Shown here piece after piece: positions 7,627 to 17,804 of a DNA stretch of 64,000 nucleotides. The stretch comes from SKVR01 sp964491395 (GTDB lineage Bacteria; Bacteroidota; Bacteroidia; Bacteroidales; UBA7960): the NCBI GenBank assembly GCA_964491395.1, contig CAZBGI010000009.1:1-64000 (forward strand), in the 5' to 3' direction. The number at the start of each line of letters is the position of its first letter. Positions within the stretch are counted from its first letter, which is position 1. The notes beneath the pieces are model-generated. The model saw nothing but the letters and a program-made list of their open reading frames with translations, was not told where the DNA came from and ran no database searches. Position numbers and translations under genes: made by a program.

Positions 7627-10080
7627 TTACTCTCTTGTTTTGATAATTTTACTTATGAATCGCTGGCCCTTGGCTGTTTTTACGTGAATGAAGTAGAAAC
7701 CGGGTGCCAGGTCGGTAAGGTCAATCTCATCCCGGGTGCTTCTTTCACTTCTGTGAAAACGTGAAACAATCCGGCCATTGGCATCTGTCATGTCAATGGT
7801 TCTTTTGCCGGTGGCAGCAGGATAGACGATTTGGCAGCTTTGAGAAGCAGGGTTGGGGAATGCTTTCAGGATGGCAACATCCGATTCATCAACAGAAGTA
7901 CCCTGGGTGGTGGTAAAACTGTTGACTTCCGACCACAATCCGTATCCACAACTATTTACACCGCGTACACGAACGAAGTGTTGTTGGTTGCCTTGTTCGA
8001 GGGTTACAGAAATGAGGTTCAGGTTCACGGGTTCTTGATCTACCACGATAGATTCTTCCTCAAAAGAGGCTTCCGTGGCAATCTGGATGTGATAAGATTC
8101 AGCCTCGGGAGCGGAGTTCCACTGAAATGTGGAGGTGAGATTAACCTGGGTCGCTTCGTGGGCTGGTGTGTTGATTTGCGTATTGCCCGGAGTTCCGGTA
8201 AAAAAACTGCCCTGCTCAGACCATGATACCGACTGTCCGGTCATGGCTTTGATTCTGAACAGATAGTTTACCTGTCCTTCCAGCATGCCGGATTCCAGCA
8301 AAAAGGAGGGGTCGGTAATTAGTGGCGAACTGTAAACAAGCGTGCCCGGGGCCTGCTCTTTCTCAATATGCAACTGATAATGTTCACTTTCAGGGACTTC
8401 TTCCCACTCGAAAAGAAAATCATTGCACAACTCTTCCTGATCGACAGGACTGAGGATATGGGTCGGCACAAGGTATTCGTAGGAAACTGCCTGAGACATG
8501 TTGCCCAGTTCGCGATTGTGCATAAACTCTTCCACTGTGAAGAATCCTTTGTCTTCGGGAAAGAACAAGGAGAAATCTTTGCCAAAAATAACCTGAAGGA
8601 ATTCTCCATCATTGCGGTTGTCTTTGGTGGGTAAGTCATCGTATCCATATACCAGGAAACGACTGGCTTGTGAGCCGCTTATAGTCATGGCGGCAAGGTC
8701 GTCTTCCATGCCACCCACTACCCCAATCTCATTGATCAGGGGTGCTCCCGGTTGGGTGGTCTGCAGCCATGGCAGATGAGGAAAGATGGACTTAGCGGCA
8801 TATACATCATCGGCCAGGTAACCTGCCAGATCCTTGGTGGGATTAATATAACTGCGGGTATTATAAAAAATAAATCCCAACCCCAGGTTGTGCTCGCTGT
8901 CGCGGTGGGCAGTAATCTGGTTGGCAATTTCACTGGGGTCCCAGTTGTATTTATCAGCGTCTGCTTTTTGTGCCTGCTCAAAAATCACGGATTCAAATCC
9001 AGTGGTGGTCACATCGTCAACCACGGGAAGGTTTTTTTGGGGATAAATCCTGTAGGATGCCAGGCTGGGGTAATGGTGCAGTCCAAACCGGGTAGCTTCG
9101 GCTCCCCACCATTCGGTAAGGGTGACAAAGTCCTGGGGACCGCCGATAACCCAATAAAGTTGAGGTGAAATATAATCTACTGATCCATCGTGCAGCCAGG
9201 CAAGAGGATCGCAATAAATGGCATTGTAGTTGTCGTTGCCGCTGATACCCTCAGGCAGGGTTGTGCCCCAGTGTGCAGCAGCAGAAGCCTGGGTAGAATA
9301 AATACCGGCAGGGCTTACGCCAAAGGCCATGCTGGGTTTTAAATACTTGATGGTGTTATTAACCTCGCGAATCATATTGTTTACAGAAGCTCTGCGGAAA
9401 TTACCCCGGGTTACCTGGCTGTACCACTGGGTTACAAATTGCTCGGTGCCATAAGTATCAAATGCCTCCTGGTCCAGGCTGTTAGGCATGCCTGAGGGGT
9501 AAAAGTAATCATCGAAAATCACTCCATCCAGGTCATAATTGGTAATGAGATCGGTAACAATATCGGTAATGAGCTCTGTAGTGGCAGGAATGCCGGGGTT
9601 AAAATACGTGCTGTTGTTGTGGGTTATAATAAGCTCGGGGTGGGTCTGGGAATAATCGCCCGGAAGCCCGGAATACTGACCGGCAACATTTTCAAAACGA
9701 TAGGGATTGAGCCATGCGTGCACTTCTATGCCTCTCTTATTGGCTTCCTGGATAACAAAAGCGAGGGGATCGTAAGAGGGCTCCTCACCTCTTTGTCCGG
9801 TAATCCAGTGCGACCAGGGCTCATATGCCGACTGGTACAGGGCATCTGCATTGGGTCTTACCTGGAAAAATACGGCATTGATGTTTCCTTCTTTTAAAAC
9901 ATCGAGAATTTCTTTGAGCCGGTTTTGCTGGTTGATCGCAGATACCGACGTGCTTTGGGGCCAGTCGATATTGTACACACTGGTGAGCCATACTCCTCTG
10001 AGTTCCCTGTCGGGTTCCTGACTGAAAGTAAAGGCTGTAGTGAAAATCAATGCTAAAGCAAAAAAGTAAATTTTCTTCAT
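7627..10080 (-). CDS. GHL10/DUF187 glycosidase-like protein, T9SS-secreted
   Basis: An 817-residue secreted protein (signal peptide to about residue 20). The N-terminal half (about 23-400) is a GHL10 domain (YngK/DUF187 family, TIM-barrel glycoside-hydrolase-like). It begins with RELRGVWLTSVYNIDWP and includes the typical segments FFQVRPNADALY, HAWLNPYR, DGVIFDDYFYP and FGVSPAGIY. Two fibronectin-type-III-like domains follow (about 545-735), then a T9SS sorting domain (about 745-817, AFPNPAS). GHL10 substrates are poorly defined. Clustering with amidases and murQ suggests a peptidoglycan glycan strand, which is an inference. It lies in the leftward operon, 209 bp after the PKD lipoprotein gene, with an intervening hairpin at 10240-10266. 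Confidence 0.8.
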   Translation of the reverse strand: MKKIYFFALALIFTTAFTFSQEPDRELRGVWLTSVYNIDWPQSTSVSAINQQNRLKEILDVLKEGNINAVFFQVRPNADALYQSAYEPWSHWITGQRGEEPSYDPLAFVIQEANKRGIEVHAWLNPYRFENVAGQYSGLPGDYSQTHPELIITHNNSTYFNPGIPATTELITDIVTDLITNYDLDGVIFDDYFYPSGMPNSLDQEAFDTYGTEQFVTQWYSQVTRGNFRRASVNNMIREVNNTIKYLKPSMAFGVSPAGIYSTQASAAAHWGTTLPEGISGNDNYNAIYCDPLAWLHDGSVDYISPQLYWVIGGPQDFVTLTEWWGAEATRFGLHHYPSLASYRIYPQKNLPVVDDVTTTGFESVIFEQAQKADADKYNWDPSEIANQITAHRDSEHNLGLGFIFYNTRSYINPTKDLAGYLADDVYAAKSIFPHLPWLQTTQPGAPLINEIGVVGGMEDDLAAMTISGSQASRFLVYGYDDLPTKDNRNDGEFLQVIFGKDFSLFFPEDKGFFTVEEFMHNRELGNMSQAVSYEYLVPTHILSPVDQEELCNDFLFEWEEVPESEHYQLHIEKEQAPGTLVYSSPLITDPSFLLESGMLEGQVNYLFRIKAMTGQSVSWSEQGSFFTGTPGNTQINTPAHEATQVNLTSTFQWNSAPEAESYHIQIATEASFEEESIVVDQEPVNLNLISVTLEQGNQQHFVRVRGVNSCGYGLWSEVNSFTTTQGTSVDESDVAILKAFPNPASQSCQIVYPAATGKRTIDMTDANGRIVSRFHRSERSTRDEIDLTDLAPGFYFIHVKTAKGQRFISKIIKTRE

Positions 10081-10239
10081 AGAATTTTATTTGGGTTGCA
10101 TTTTTTTTTACCGCAGTGGCGGGAATTGTTCCATGGGCCTTGCTTTGGCTAAGTGAGTAATTTATACTTTTTACAGAGCTTTGGCTGTTGGCACATGCTG
10201 TTTTTTCAGAGTTTAGTGGGTTGTGTAATTTTTGATAAA

Positions 10240-10266
10240 CCCGGAGAGACTGTATATCTCTCCGGG
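10240..10266 (-). terminator. Intra-operon hairpin after the PKD lipoprotein gene
   Basis: CCCGGAGAGA (10240-10249) pairs with TCTCTCCGGG (10257-10266) around a 7-nt loop. On the minus strand it is followed by TTTATCAAAAATT. It lies about 24 bp after the lipoprotein stop and may partly terminate, lowering expression of the four enzyme and adhesin genes relative to susCD. Confidence 0.6.
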
Positions 10267-10289
10267 GTGTGTTTGATCCAGCTTGTTCA

Positions 10290-11897
10290 CTATCTTTTCA
10301 CGTGGTCAATTCCTACTCCGTAAGGAATGACACCGGTAACATAAAATTCAGGTTCTTCGCTGCCATCAAGCATCCATCGTTTAATGCCTGACTGACTTCC
10401 ATCGCCCTCTATCACACCGTCAGAGTTGATATCTTCTTCATGACGGAAGGGGTAATAGAGGTATCCGCCGTCTGCATCTACCACCATTTCGGTAACATAG
10501 GTTCTTTCTGCTTCACCCCCCTGGCCGGAAAAATCGGTGAGGGGATCGATAAGTTGGATGTTGTTTCCGTCAATGTCACAAACATATAAGCCCGGATCGT
10601 ATCCTCCAGCCCCCTGGTTAACGGCGAAATAGATTTTGTTGTTTACAGTATCTACCTCAAAGGTTCTGATTTTGATATCGAACAAAGGTTCGATTTTTCC
10701 CAGGTATTCACCCCCGGTGGTAAACCGGTACAATCCTCTTCCGGTACCGTGCTTGCTGTACCACAATTCGCCATTTACAATTCGTACAGCACCATCGGTC
10801 CATCCAAAGGCCGAAGAAACGCCAATGGCATTGGCCAGGTCGGTTCCTTCAGAAGCATCATTGAAAATATAGGGTTCGGGATACGCAGCATCCTGTTCGA
10901 GGTAGGTAAGACTACGCGCACCCTGGAAACGGTCGAGCCAGTAAACGGTGCCATCGGGGCCTACCGTTCCCACAAAAGGATCGTCCCGGTAATCGTTGTC
11001 GTTGCCCGGGGATGTGATGGTCCAGCGATCTCCCCCGCTGAGGTTGGTGGTAAAAATAGTACCATCCGCCGGGGTTTCTTCATCGGCATAGCGGATGTTT
11101 TCTCCGGCCACGGTAATGACAATTCTTTCTTCATGAACGGAAACCGATAAGGCATGTAATCCTACATCTACTCCTACATCTTCGTGGGGCAGGTCGGTTC
11201 CTGTGTATAGCATCTTCTTGAAAAGGCTCTGGTTGATGGCATTGGTAAAATAGAGTGTTTTGGCTATCTCCGCCTGAATGGTTAAAGTAAGTGTGGCGGT
11301 GAGGGTTTCCACTCCGTCAAACAACTCCAGGGTTACTACATATTCTCCGGGAGGATTGTAAGAAGTAACCGGATTGGGGTCGGTGGAAGTTTCCCCGTTG
11401 CCTAAGTCCCAGTTAAAAGTTACTTCATCTTCGAGCCCTGGATACTCGAAATAAACAGCATGGAAAGTGACCGTGTCGTCATACACAATTCCTCCGTCAG
11501 GTTCCACCTCAATGATGGGATTGGGTTTCTTAACCGTAAATGCCTGGGTGTATTCTCTTTCCTCTCCATCGGCCGTGACCCTGAGGGTTGCTTCATAATC
11601 GCCGGGCAGGGCATAATGTACACTCTCGGGTTGAATGGCCGTGGTAACCGTGTCATTGGTGATGTTGCCATCTCTAATGATTTTTCCTCCGGGAAAGGTC
11701 CAGTGGTATGATTCTCCATGCTTGGAAGTGTTAATGAACTGAACTTCGGCAGGAGCATTGAGATTATCTTCATCGGTAATGGTAAATCCGATGGTGGGAG
11801 TTCCCCACTCATTTTTTTCATCCTCGTCGCAGGCCGTGAATACGATCGCTACAGCTGCCATAAAGAAGAAAATACGAAATAAAAGCAGTTTTTTCAT
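10290..11897 (-). CDS. PKD-domain and beta-propeller lipoprotein
   Basis: A 535-residue lipoprotein with lipobox VFTAC (Cys23) followed by an acidic DEDEK stretch, a typical Bacteroidota surface-export context. Two PKD domains (about 33-123 with YHWTFPGG, and 130-212 with NWDLGNGETS) precede a probable six-bladed propeller (about 215-535) resembling DUF5050/NHL-type repeats (for example GLYVCDIDGNNIQLI). It fits the role of the surface glycan-binding lipoprotein usually encoded after SusC/SusD. No enzyme motif was seen. A 227-bp gap separates it from the upstream lipoprotein gene. Confidence 0.75.
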   Translation of the reverse strand: MKKLLLFRIFFFMAAVAIVFTACDEDEKNEWGTPTIGFTITDEDNLNAPAEVQFINTSKHGESYHWTFPGGKIIRDGNITNDTVTTAIQPESVHYALPGDYEATLRVTADGEEREYTQAFTVKKPNPIIEVEPDGGIVYDDTVTFHAVYFEYPGLEDEVTFNWDLGNGETSTDPNPVTSYNPPGEYVVTLELFDGVETLTATLTLTIQAEIAKTLYFTNAINQSLFKKMLYTGTDLPHEDVGVDVGLHALSVSVHEERIVITVAGENIRYADEETPADGTIFTTNLSGGDRWTITSPGNDNDYRDDPFVGTVGPDGTVYWLDRFQGARSLTYLEQDAAYPEPYIFNDASEGTDLANAIGVSSAFGWTDGAVRIVNGELWYSKHGTGRGLYRFTTGGEYLGKIEPLFDIKIRTFEVDTVNNKIYFAVNQGAGGYDPGLYVCDIDGNNIQLIDPLTDFSGQGGEAERTYVTEMVVDADGGYLYYPFRHEEDINSDGVIEGDGSQSGIKRWMLDGSEEPEFYVTGVIPYGVGIDHVKR

Positions 11898-12124
11898 CTG
11901 TATATAATTTTAGTAATTTGGTCAGTTGGAACTTGCCAATTAACATCTAACACAGCTTCTTTAGCCGATGCGAATATAAATCATCCACGTGTGCATCCAT
12001 GTTATAATCCTGGCTCGGTTCATCTATTCAATTTTTTAAATTAGCGGCTCAAACATAATCTCCATTTTTATGCGACAGTTTAAAACAGCAAGGATGGAGA
12101 TTTCAGGTCAGGTATTATTTGCGT

Positions 12125-12916
12125 TTAAAGTACTCTGAATGTTCTTTGAGAGGTAGCCCCTTCTTCCATCCCTTCCAGGATGGCTTCGGTTTCAAGGGTT
12201 ACCCGTGTATTGTCAGATACAACAGCCTCCGTGAGAAAAGCATTGAAAAGCTCCCTGTCGGTGTTGTCAATGTAATATTGCATACCTTCAGGGGTGAGTT
12301 CTCCGGTAAAGTTTCCCATATCGTCGATTTCAAACAAGGTGGTAGAAAAAGCATTCAGGTCAGGAAATATGAACAGCAGGATGTCTCTGTTGAGGGTTGC
12401 ACTGAAGGTTTGAACAAACCAGTTGAACACTGAATCGTCCATGGCCAGAATTAATTCCTCATTGCTTTCTTTGCTTAATGCATACTGTTGAGGAACAATG
12501 AAATCATGCAGGATTACATAAGCATTATCCTGGGTCTGGTAATAATCGTTCAGGTCTTCTCCTTCTTCGGGATAGGAAGCAAAGAGGGTGGGAGAGGTTA
12601 TGACAGAATCTTCTGTAAGAAGAGCTTGCCTTTCGTACAGGGTGTCTTCCAGGTTAAAAGCTATTTTTACCTCGAATGTGCGTAGTTTGAATCCTTCATG
12701 GGAAAAGGTGATGGTTTCGATGTTGTCATCTATAGCCCATGAAACATTCCGCAGGTTGAGTGTATCGCCTGGTGCTGCATCAGGCATTTGTGCCAGCAGG
12801 TTGAAAGCGACAACGTCTCCTGTGAGTTCACCCTGTTCTTCCAGGGGATCATTTTTTTCACATGCCCACAAAGCAGTCATCAGAAAAAGGAAAAAGATTT
12901 TAAATTGTGTTTTCAT
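12125..12916 (-). CDS. Hypothetical PUL lipoprotein
   Basis: A 263-residue lipoprotein with a clear signal and lipobox ALWAC (Cys19), followed by EKNDP. No family was recognised. The sequence is acidic, mixed alpha/beta in character and without repeats. It starts 12 bp after susD and must be co-transcribed with it. By position it could be an unassigned SusE/SusF-like substrate-binding component, but there is no sequence evidence for function. Confidence 0.7.
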   Translation of the reverse strand: MKTQFKIFFLFLMTALWACEKNDPLEEQGELTGDVVAFNLLAQMPDAAPGDTLNLRNVSWAIDDNIETITFSHEGFKLRTFEVKIAFNLEDTLYERQALLTEDSVITSPTLFASYPEEGEDLNDYYQTQDNAYVILHDFIVPQQYALSKESNEELILAMDDSVFNWFVQTFSATLNRDILLFIFPDLNAFSTTLFEIDDMGNFTGELTPEGMQYYIDNTDRELFNAFLTEAVVSDNTRVTLETEAILEGMEEGATSQRTFRVL

Positions 12917-12928
12917 TATATGGCGGGT

Positions 12929-14413
12929 TTATGGGTTTGACAAAGTTGAGTTTTCAATCCACCAGAAGGGAGTGACTACCCACTGGTCTTCACGGGCACC
13001 CAGTCTTTCAATCTCGTTGGGATTGTAAATATACTCCGTTTGGGGGTCGTAAGGCAGGCGCACTATCCACTTGCCATCATAAAGTTCGAGAGCATTTTCA
13101 GGGTATTCCAACTCAGGATAAGCATGGTTGCCATATCCGTAGCGGCGCATATCTGCCCAGGTTTCGGGTTGTAAATACAGGGCAATGTACTTTTGCATCA
13201 TGATATGTGAAATATCGAGTTGCCCGGAGTTATCTACTACTGCGGCAGAGTTGTGGTAAGCTTCAAATTCTGTGGCAATGCCCAAACGCTGAAAGTTGCT
13301 GCTGATACCATTCAAATAGGCCTGATAGGCTCTTTCCATATCTCCACTGTAAAATGCGGCTTCTGCTTCCATGAAAAACAACTCTTCAGTGGTAATGAAT
13401 ACCATGGGCGAATCGTCGCGGGTCCAGTAACCATCATACAACAAAGCGAAGTCATCAATATCGTTTCCGCTAAGCCCTTCACTGGCAGGTACTGACAAAT
13501 AGTTGCCATTGGCTCCCGGTGTGGTCAGTTCATACAAACGGGGGTCATGCTCTCCCGACAGGGTCATGGCATGCATAAAGAAGTCAGTATGAACGGAAGA
13601 ATTGAGCGAATTACGAATATCGGCAAAGTCCCATTGAGGGCTGGGGCGTGAAGGTCCCCACAGGTTGCGGGCCCAGTCGCTGTCAGCATCGCTGGGGAAA
13701 TCATAAAGCGGCTCATGCCAGTTTTCTTTTGCCTGTTCAATGTAGGTAAGAACGTTATCATATCCACCGGTAAAATTGGCGGTGTGCAGGGTCATGCGGG
13801 CTTTAATGGCATAGGCAAATGAAATCCATTTCTGGAGATCTCCGGCATAAATATGGTCTTCCGATGAGGTCATGCTCCGGTCTGTATCGCTTGAATTTTC
13901 CAGGGCTTCAATGCCTTCATTGAGCCATTTTTCTACCTCGGTATACACCACATCCTGGGTGTCATAGGTGGGGTTGTAAATTCCCGTGAAGGCATCCAGC
14001 ACGGGCATATCGCCAAACATATCAGTGGCAGTAAGAAAAGAATAAGCGAGCATTATTTTTCCTACACCTACGTAATTGCCGGAACCTTCTTCTTCGGCAA
14101 ATTCAATCATTTTGTTGGCATTACCGGCCACATCAAAATAATGACGACGCCAGGCTCCAACGCGAAGCACACTGCGATAGTCCCAGTAGTCTTTCACGGC
14201 GTTGGTGCCAAATTCGGTGGTGACATACTGGGTTATATAAGAGGTGGTTTCTGCCTGTCCGTAGTGTGCATAGACCATATTGCCCAGCACCGCGGGAAGC
14301 ATGTAGTTTGGGGTGGTCCTTTCGTCATTGTCCAATGACTCGTTTACGTCCAGAAAGTCTTCACATCCCCAGAATAAAAACGTAAACAGGATTAATATGA
14401 TTGATTTTCTCAT
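12929..14413 (-). CDS. SusD-like outer-membrane lipoprotein
   Basis: The substrate-capturing partner of the adjacent SusC. It has 494 residues and lipobox FWGC (Cys16). The segment after the Cys (EDFLDVNESLDNDERTTPN) and the LPAVLGNM run mark the SusD-like_2 subfamily. The body is alpha-helical (TPR-like) with the typical C-terminal MMQKYIALYLQPETWADMRRYGY segment. The gene lies 46 bp after susC. SusD sits as a lid on SusC and binds the oligosaccharide or peptide. The family does not reveal the ligand, but the neighbours suggest peptidoglycan fragments. Confidence 0.92.
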   Translation of the reverse strand: MRKSIILILFTFLFWGCEDFLDVNESLDNDERTTPNYMLPAVLGNMVYAHYGQAETTSYITQYVTTEFGTNAVKDYWDYRSVLRVGAWRRHYFDVAGNANKMIEFAEEEGSGNYVGVGKIMLAYSFLTATDMFGDMPVLDAFTGIYNPTYDTQDVVYTEVEKWLNEGIEALENSSDTDRSMTSSEDHIYAGDLQKWISFAYAIKARMTLHTANFTGGYDNVLTYIEQAKENWHEPLYDFPSDADSDWARNLWGPSRPSPQWDFADIRNSLNSSVHTDFFMHAMTLSGEHDPRLYELTTPGANGNYLSVPASEGLSGNDIDDFALLYDGYWTRDDSPMVFITTEELFFMEAEAAFYSGDMERAYQAYLNGISSNFQRLGIATEFEAYHNSAAVVDNSGQLDISHIMMQKYIALYLQPETWADMRRYGYGNHAYPELEYPENALELYDGKWIVRLPYDPQTEYIYNPNEIERLGAREDQWVVTPFWWIENSTLSNP

Positions 14414-14459
14414 TGTTTTGTCTTTTAAAATTTATGAGTTCACTTTTCTGTCTTACTGG

Positions 14460-17400
14460 TTAGAACCTGAGGTTCAGCCCCATGGTAATGGCTCTTTTGT
14501 GGGGTACCTGGAAATAGTCAACGCCCATGGTGCCTGCTCCACTGGCTCCCCCTCCGGGTCCGGCATTGTTCACTTCAGGATCGCCTCCTGAGTAATTGGT
14601 CCATAGGAGAAGGTTTTGCATGTTCAGGCTGATGGATGCCTCCTGAATTCCCACTTGTCCAATAAAATCGGAGGGAAGGTGATAAATCAGGTTGACATTT
14701 CGAAGTCGTACCCAGTAAACTTCTTCCACAAAGTTGCTACCTGCCAGGTTGTATACGTTTTGGAAAAATTCCCGGTCAAGGATAATGGCCTGGTCATTGT
14801 CAACGTAAGTGCCATCTTCTGTTTCTACCACCCCGTCAAAGACAAATTCCTGGTTGCGGTATTTTTCCAGCATGGCATGGTTGCCGCTGGAAATGAGAAA
14901 CTGGCTGGTAGCATTCATGATTTCTGCTCCGTAGGCTCCATCAAAGAGGAAGGAAATTTCAAAATCACGATAGCGGAAGTTATTATTTAAGCCATAATAG
15001 AGCCTGGGCTCCCGGTTGCCAATGTATCTTTTTTCAGAGTCAATGAGGGGGTATCCCTGTTCATCTACTATCACCCTGCCATCTTCGGTTCTCATATAGT
15101 CAGTTCCCACGATACCAAAAAGAGGTTCTCCCAGCCATGAACTGGCAATGGCCTGCGAAGAAACCTGCCCATAAGTTACAGGAAATTCTACCAAATCCCC
15201 AAAGAGCTTGGTGAGTTTAGAGCGGTTGCCGAAAAGATTGAGAGAAACCTCCCATCTCATATCGTCATTGCGGATGATATTGCTGCGGATAAGGGTTTCA
15301 ATCCCTTTATTTTCTACCGATCCGGAGTTTACTGTCTGAAGAATCGCACCGGTAACGGGAGTTACCCTGGGCTGGATAATCTGGTCGTCCGATTTTCTTT
15401 CATAATAGGTGAAGTCTACATTGAACAGGCCTTGCCATAAGCGGAAGTCGACACCCAATTCAATCTCGGTGGTAATCTCAGGTTTCAGCAAGGGGTTACC
15501 TGCAAAAGCGTCATTTCGCCATCCTTCGTTAATTCCGAAAAACTGCGAAAGCGTTTGGGATAGCCTGTGAGGCGGTGCATCTTTACCCACTTGTGCATAA
15601 CTGGCCCTGAATTTGGCAAAGGAGAGCACCTCCGCAAGGCTTCCATCAAAAAACTCTGAGGGGATAAAGGCTAAGCTATAAGATGGATAGAAGAAAGAGC
15701 GGTTTTCAAGAGGTAAGGTGGACGACCAGTCATTACGGCCGGTCAGACCCACTACTAAATAACGGTTGTAATCAAGGGTAATATCACCAAATAAACCGAT
15801 AATTCTTCTTCTGGAGGTCGATTGTGAGTTTCTGATTTCCTGCAGGTTATTGATAGAGTGCAGGGTAGGATTACGGAATCTCTCGCCTGAAACAGATGTG
15901 TTACGGGCAAAATCCGATTGAATGTTGTTTCCCACCAATGCAGTGATGGTAAGTTCGTCAGTAATTTGCCTGTCGGCGGTAAGGATAATTGTGGAAGTGA
16001 TTTTTTCACTTTCGCGGTTAAATTCACTAATGGCGCCTTCATGGGCATTGCCTGCCGAGCCCCAATCGCTCACAGCCTTGTAGTGTTGCTGGAAATAGTC
16101 TCGTCCGGCAATGTAGTTAAGGTTAAGCCAGTCATTGATGTCATAGTTGAAGTTCATGGAAACCAGGGTTCTGTCTACCTCATCTTTCCTTACATTATTC
16201 TGGGCCACCCACAAAGGGTTGTCTGGTACATCGGCCAGGTTGCCACTAACGGGAAACCATACGTTGCGTTCGCTACCGTCGGGATTGTAAATTTCTTCCA
16301 TATTGTCCCAGCGGGGCCAGCGATACACATTGGCCATCCAGCCTCCTGAAGCAGGTACAATACCATAAGCATTACTGGTTTTGATTACGTTGGCTGTGGT
16401 GGAAAGACTTATCCTGTCGGTGATATTGGCCGTTCCGGTGAGCATGGCAGAAGTACGGCCATAATTGGTGTTGGAGACAATTCCCTGGTCATCCAGGTTT
16501 GATAGTGCCAGGTAATAGGTGAGGTTGGGAGAACCTCCGCTAACGTTTGCATCAAATTTGTTAGAAATACCTGTCTGAAAGAAATTGTTGAGGTTATCAT
16601 ATACATTGTCACTTCTTCTGAAAAGGGGGCCCCAGTGGGAGAAGGTACGAGGGTTGTAAAGCCCTGCTGCACCTGTGGTAAACATATTCTGCACATCATG
16701 CAGACGGCCCACTTCCGAAAGGGTGGTTGCGGAGGAAAGTCCTACCCTCACATCTCCTTCCTCTCCTCTTTTGGTGGTGATAATAACCGCTCCATTGGCA
16801 GCATCAATACCATAAAGGGCAGCAGCAGCAGCTCCTTTCAGAATGGATATATTCTCAATGTCATTAGGATTAATGTCAGAAGCACGGTTGGTGGTTCCGC
16901 TAACTGATGAATTGGAAATTGGCACCCCGTCAATGACAAACAGGGGCTGGTTGTCCCCATCCACCGAGGTGGCACCTCTCAGGATAATTTCTGACGCTGC
17001 CCCGGGTGCACCGCTGGTAGAGGATATCTGTACGCCAGATACGCGTCCCTGTAAGGCATTTACCAGGTTTTCCTGGCGGGAAGTAGCAATCTCCGTAGCC
17101 TCCAAACTTTGTACGTTGTAGGTAAGAGTGCGCTCCTCCCGTTTAATGCCCAGGGCTGTCACCACCACCTGTTCAAGCGTGGCAACATCTTGCATAAGGG
17201 CAACATCAATGGTTTGCTGATCGGCAACCTCGATCTCCTGTGATACCATGCCAATAAAACGAAATACCAGAACATCGCCCTGATCAACTGTGAGTTCGTA
17301 CCTTCCATCTAAATCAGTGGTGGTACCCGTAGTGGTTCCTTTGATCATTACCGTAACACCAATCAACGGGGTGCCGTCGGTGGCATCGGTAACTGTACCG

Positions 17401-17477
17401 CTTATTTGCCTTGACTGTGCCTGGGCCAGAAGACCGGTTAACAACAGAAGGCTGACTAAAATCAGAATTCGTCTCAT
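14460..17477 (-). CDS. SusC/RagA TonB-dependent outer-membrane transporter
   Basis: A 1005-residue TonB-dependent importer. It has a signal peptide ending LAQAQ (21), a carboxypeptidase-regulatory-like domain (about 22-100, ISGTVTDA...GTPLIGV), a plug domain (about 110-235, with the SusC-typical LRGATSVDG and PLFVIDGVPI) and a beta-barrel ending MGLNLRF. It pairs with the SusD downstream. The start codon lies 34 bp left of a duplicated 55-bp segment and scaffold gap. The real distance to murQ is probably about 170 bp, so susC may share the murKQ transcript or have its own promoter. Confidence 0.95.
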   Translation of the reverse strand: MRRILILVSLLLLTGLLAQAQSRQISGTVTDATDGTPLIGVTVMIKGTTTGTTTDLDGRYELTVDQGDVLVFRFIGMVSQEIEVADQQTIDVALMQDVATLEQVVVTALGIKREERTLTYNVQSLEATEIATSRQENLVNALQGRVSGVQISSTSGAPGAASEIILRGATSVDGDNQPLFVIDGVPISNSSVSGTTNRASDINPNDIENISILKGAAAAALYGIDAANGAVIITTKRGEEGDVRVGLSSATTLSEVGRLHDVQNMFTTGAAGLYNPRTFSHWGPLFRRSDNVYDNLNNFFQTGISNKFDANVSGGSPNLTYYLALSNLDDQGIVSNTNYGRTSAMLTGTANITDRISLSTTANVIKTSNAYGIVPASGGWMANVYRWPRWDNMEEIYNPDGSERNVWFPVSGNLADVPDNPLWVAQNNVRKDEVDRTLVSMNFNYDINDWLNLNYIAGRDYFQQHYKAVSDWGSAGNAHEGAISEFNRESEKITSTIILTADRQITDELTITALVGNNIQSDFARNTSVSGERFRNPTLHSINNLQEIRNSQSTSRRRIIGLFGDITLDYNRYLVVGLTGRNDWSSTLPLENRSFFYPSYSLAFIPSEFFDGSLAEVLSFAKFRASYAQVGKDAPPHRLSQTLSQFFGINEGWRNDAFAGNPLLKPEITTEIELGVDFRLWQGLFNVDFTYYERKSDDQIIQPRVTPVTGAILQTVNSGSVENKGIETLIRSNIIRNDDMRWEVSLNLFGNRSKLTKLFGDLVEFPVTYGQVSSQAIASSWLGEPLFGIVGTDYMRTEDGRVIVDEQGYPLIDSEKRYIGNREPRLYYGLNNNFRYRDFEISFLFDGAYGAEIMNATSQFLISSGNHAMLEKYRNQEFVFDGVVETEDGTYVDNDQAIILDREFFQNVYNLAGSNFVEEVYWVRLRNVNLIYHLPSDFIGQVGIQEASISLNMQNLLLWTNYSGGDPEVNNAGPGGGASGAGTMGVDYFQVPHKRAITMGLNLRF

Positions 17478-17510
17478 GTTTATTACATTTTGTTTGCTGA
17501 TTGATTTGTA

Positions 17511-17720
17511 TTGGGTGTTTTTATTAAAAAGGGTTTAATGTATAAATGTAAGGGAATTTTAAAATNNNNNNNNNNNNNNNNNNNNNNNNNNNNNNNNNNN
17601 NNNNNNNNNNNNNNNNNNNNNNNNNNNNNNNNNNNNNNNNNNNNNNNNNNNNNNNNNNNNNNNNNTTGGGTGTTTTTATTAAAAAGGGTTTAATGTATAA
17701 ATGTAAGGGAATTTTAAAAT
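17511..17720. other. Scaffold gap (100 N) flanked by identical 55-bp ends
   Basis: Positions 17566-17665 are N. The 55 bases before the gap (17511-17565) are identical to the 55 after it (17666-17720). This is what two contigs with an unmerged end overlap look like, so little or no sequence is probably missing. Removing one copy and the N run (155 bp) leaves about 173 bp between susC and murQ. That spacer is AT-rich and shows no gene. Confidence 0.9.
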
Positions 17721-17804
17721 TTAAAAAAGTTTGTTATCCATTTTTCAAACCTGTTTTTTTGTGCCTCGGGGGCTTAAACTGACTTAATCAATTTGTTAGC
17801 AGTG

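Noticed and set aside
17511..17693. Open frame running through the N gap
   Set aside because: It consists mainly of unknown bases and a duplicated contig end.
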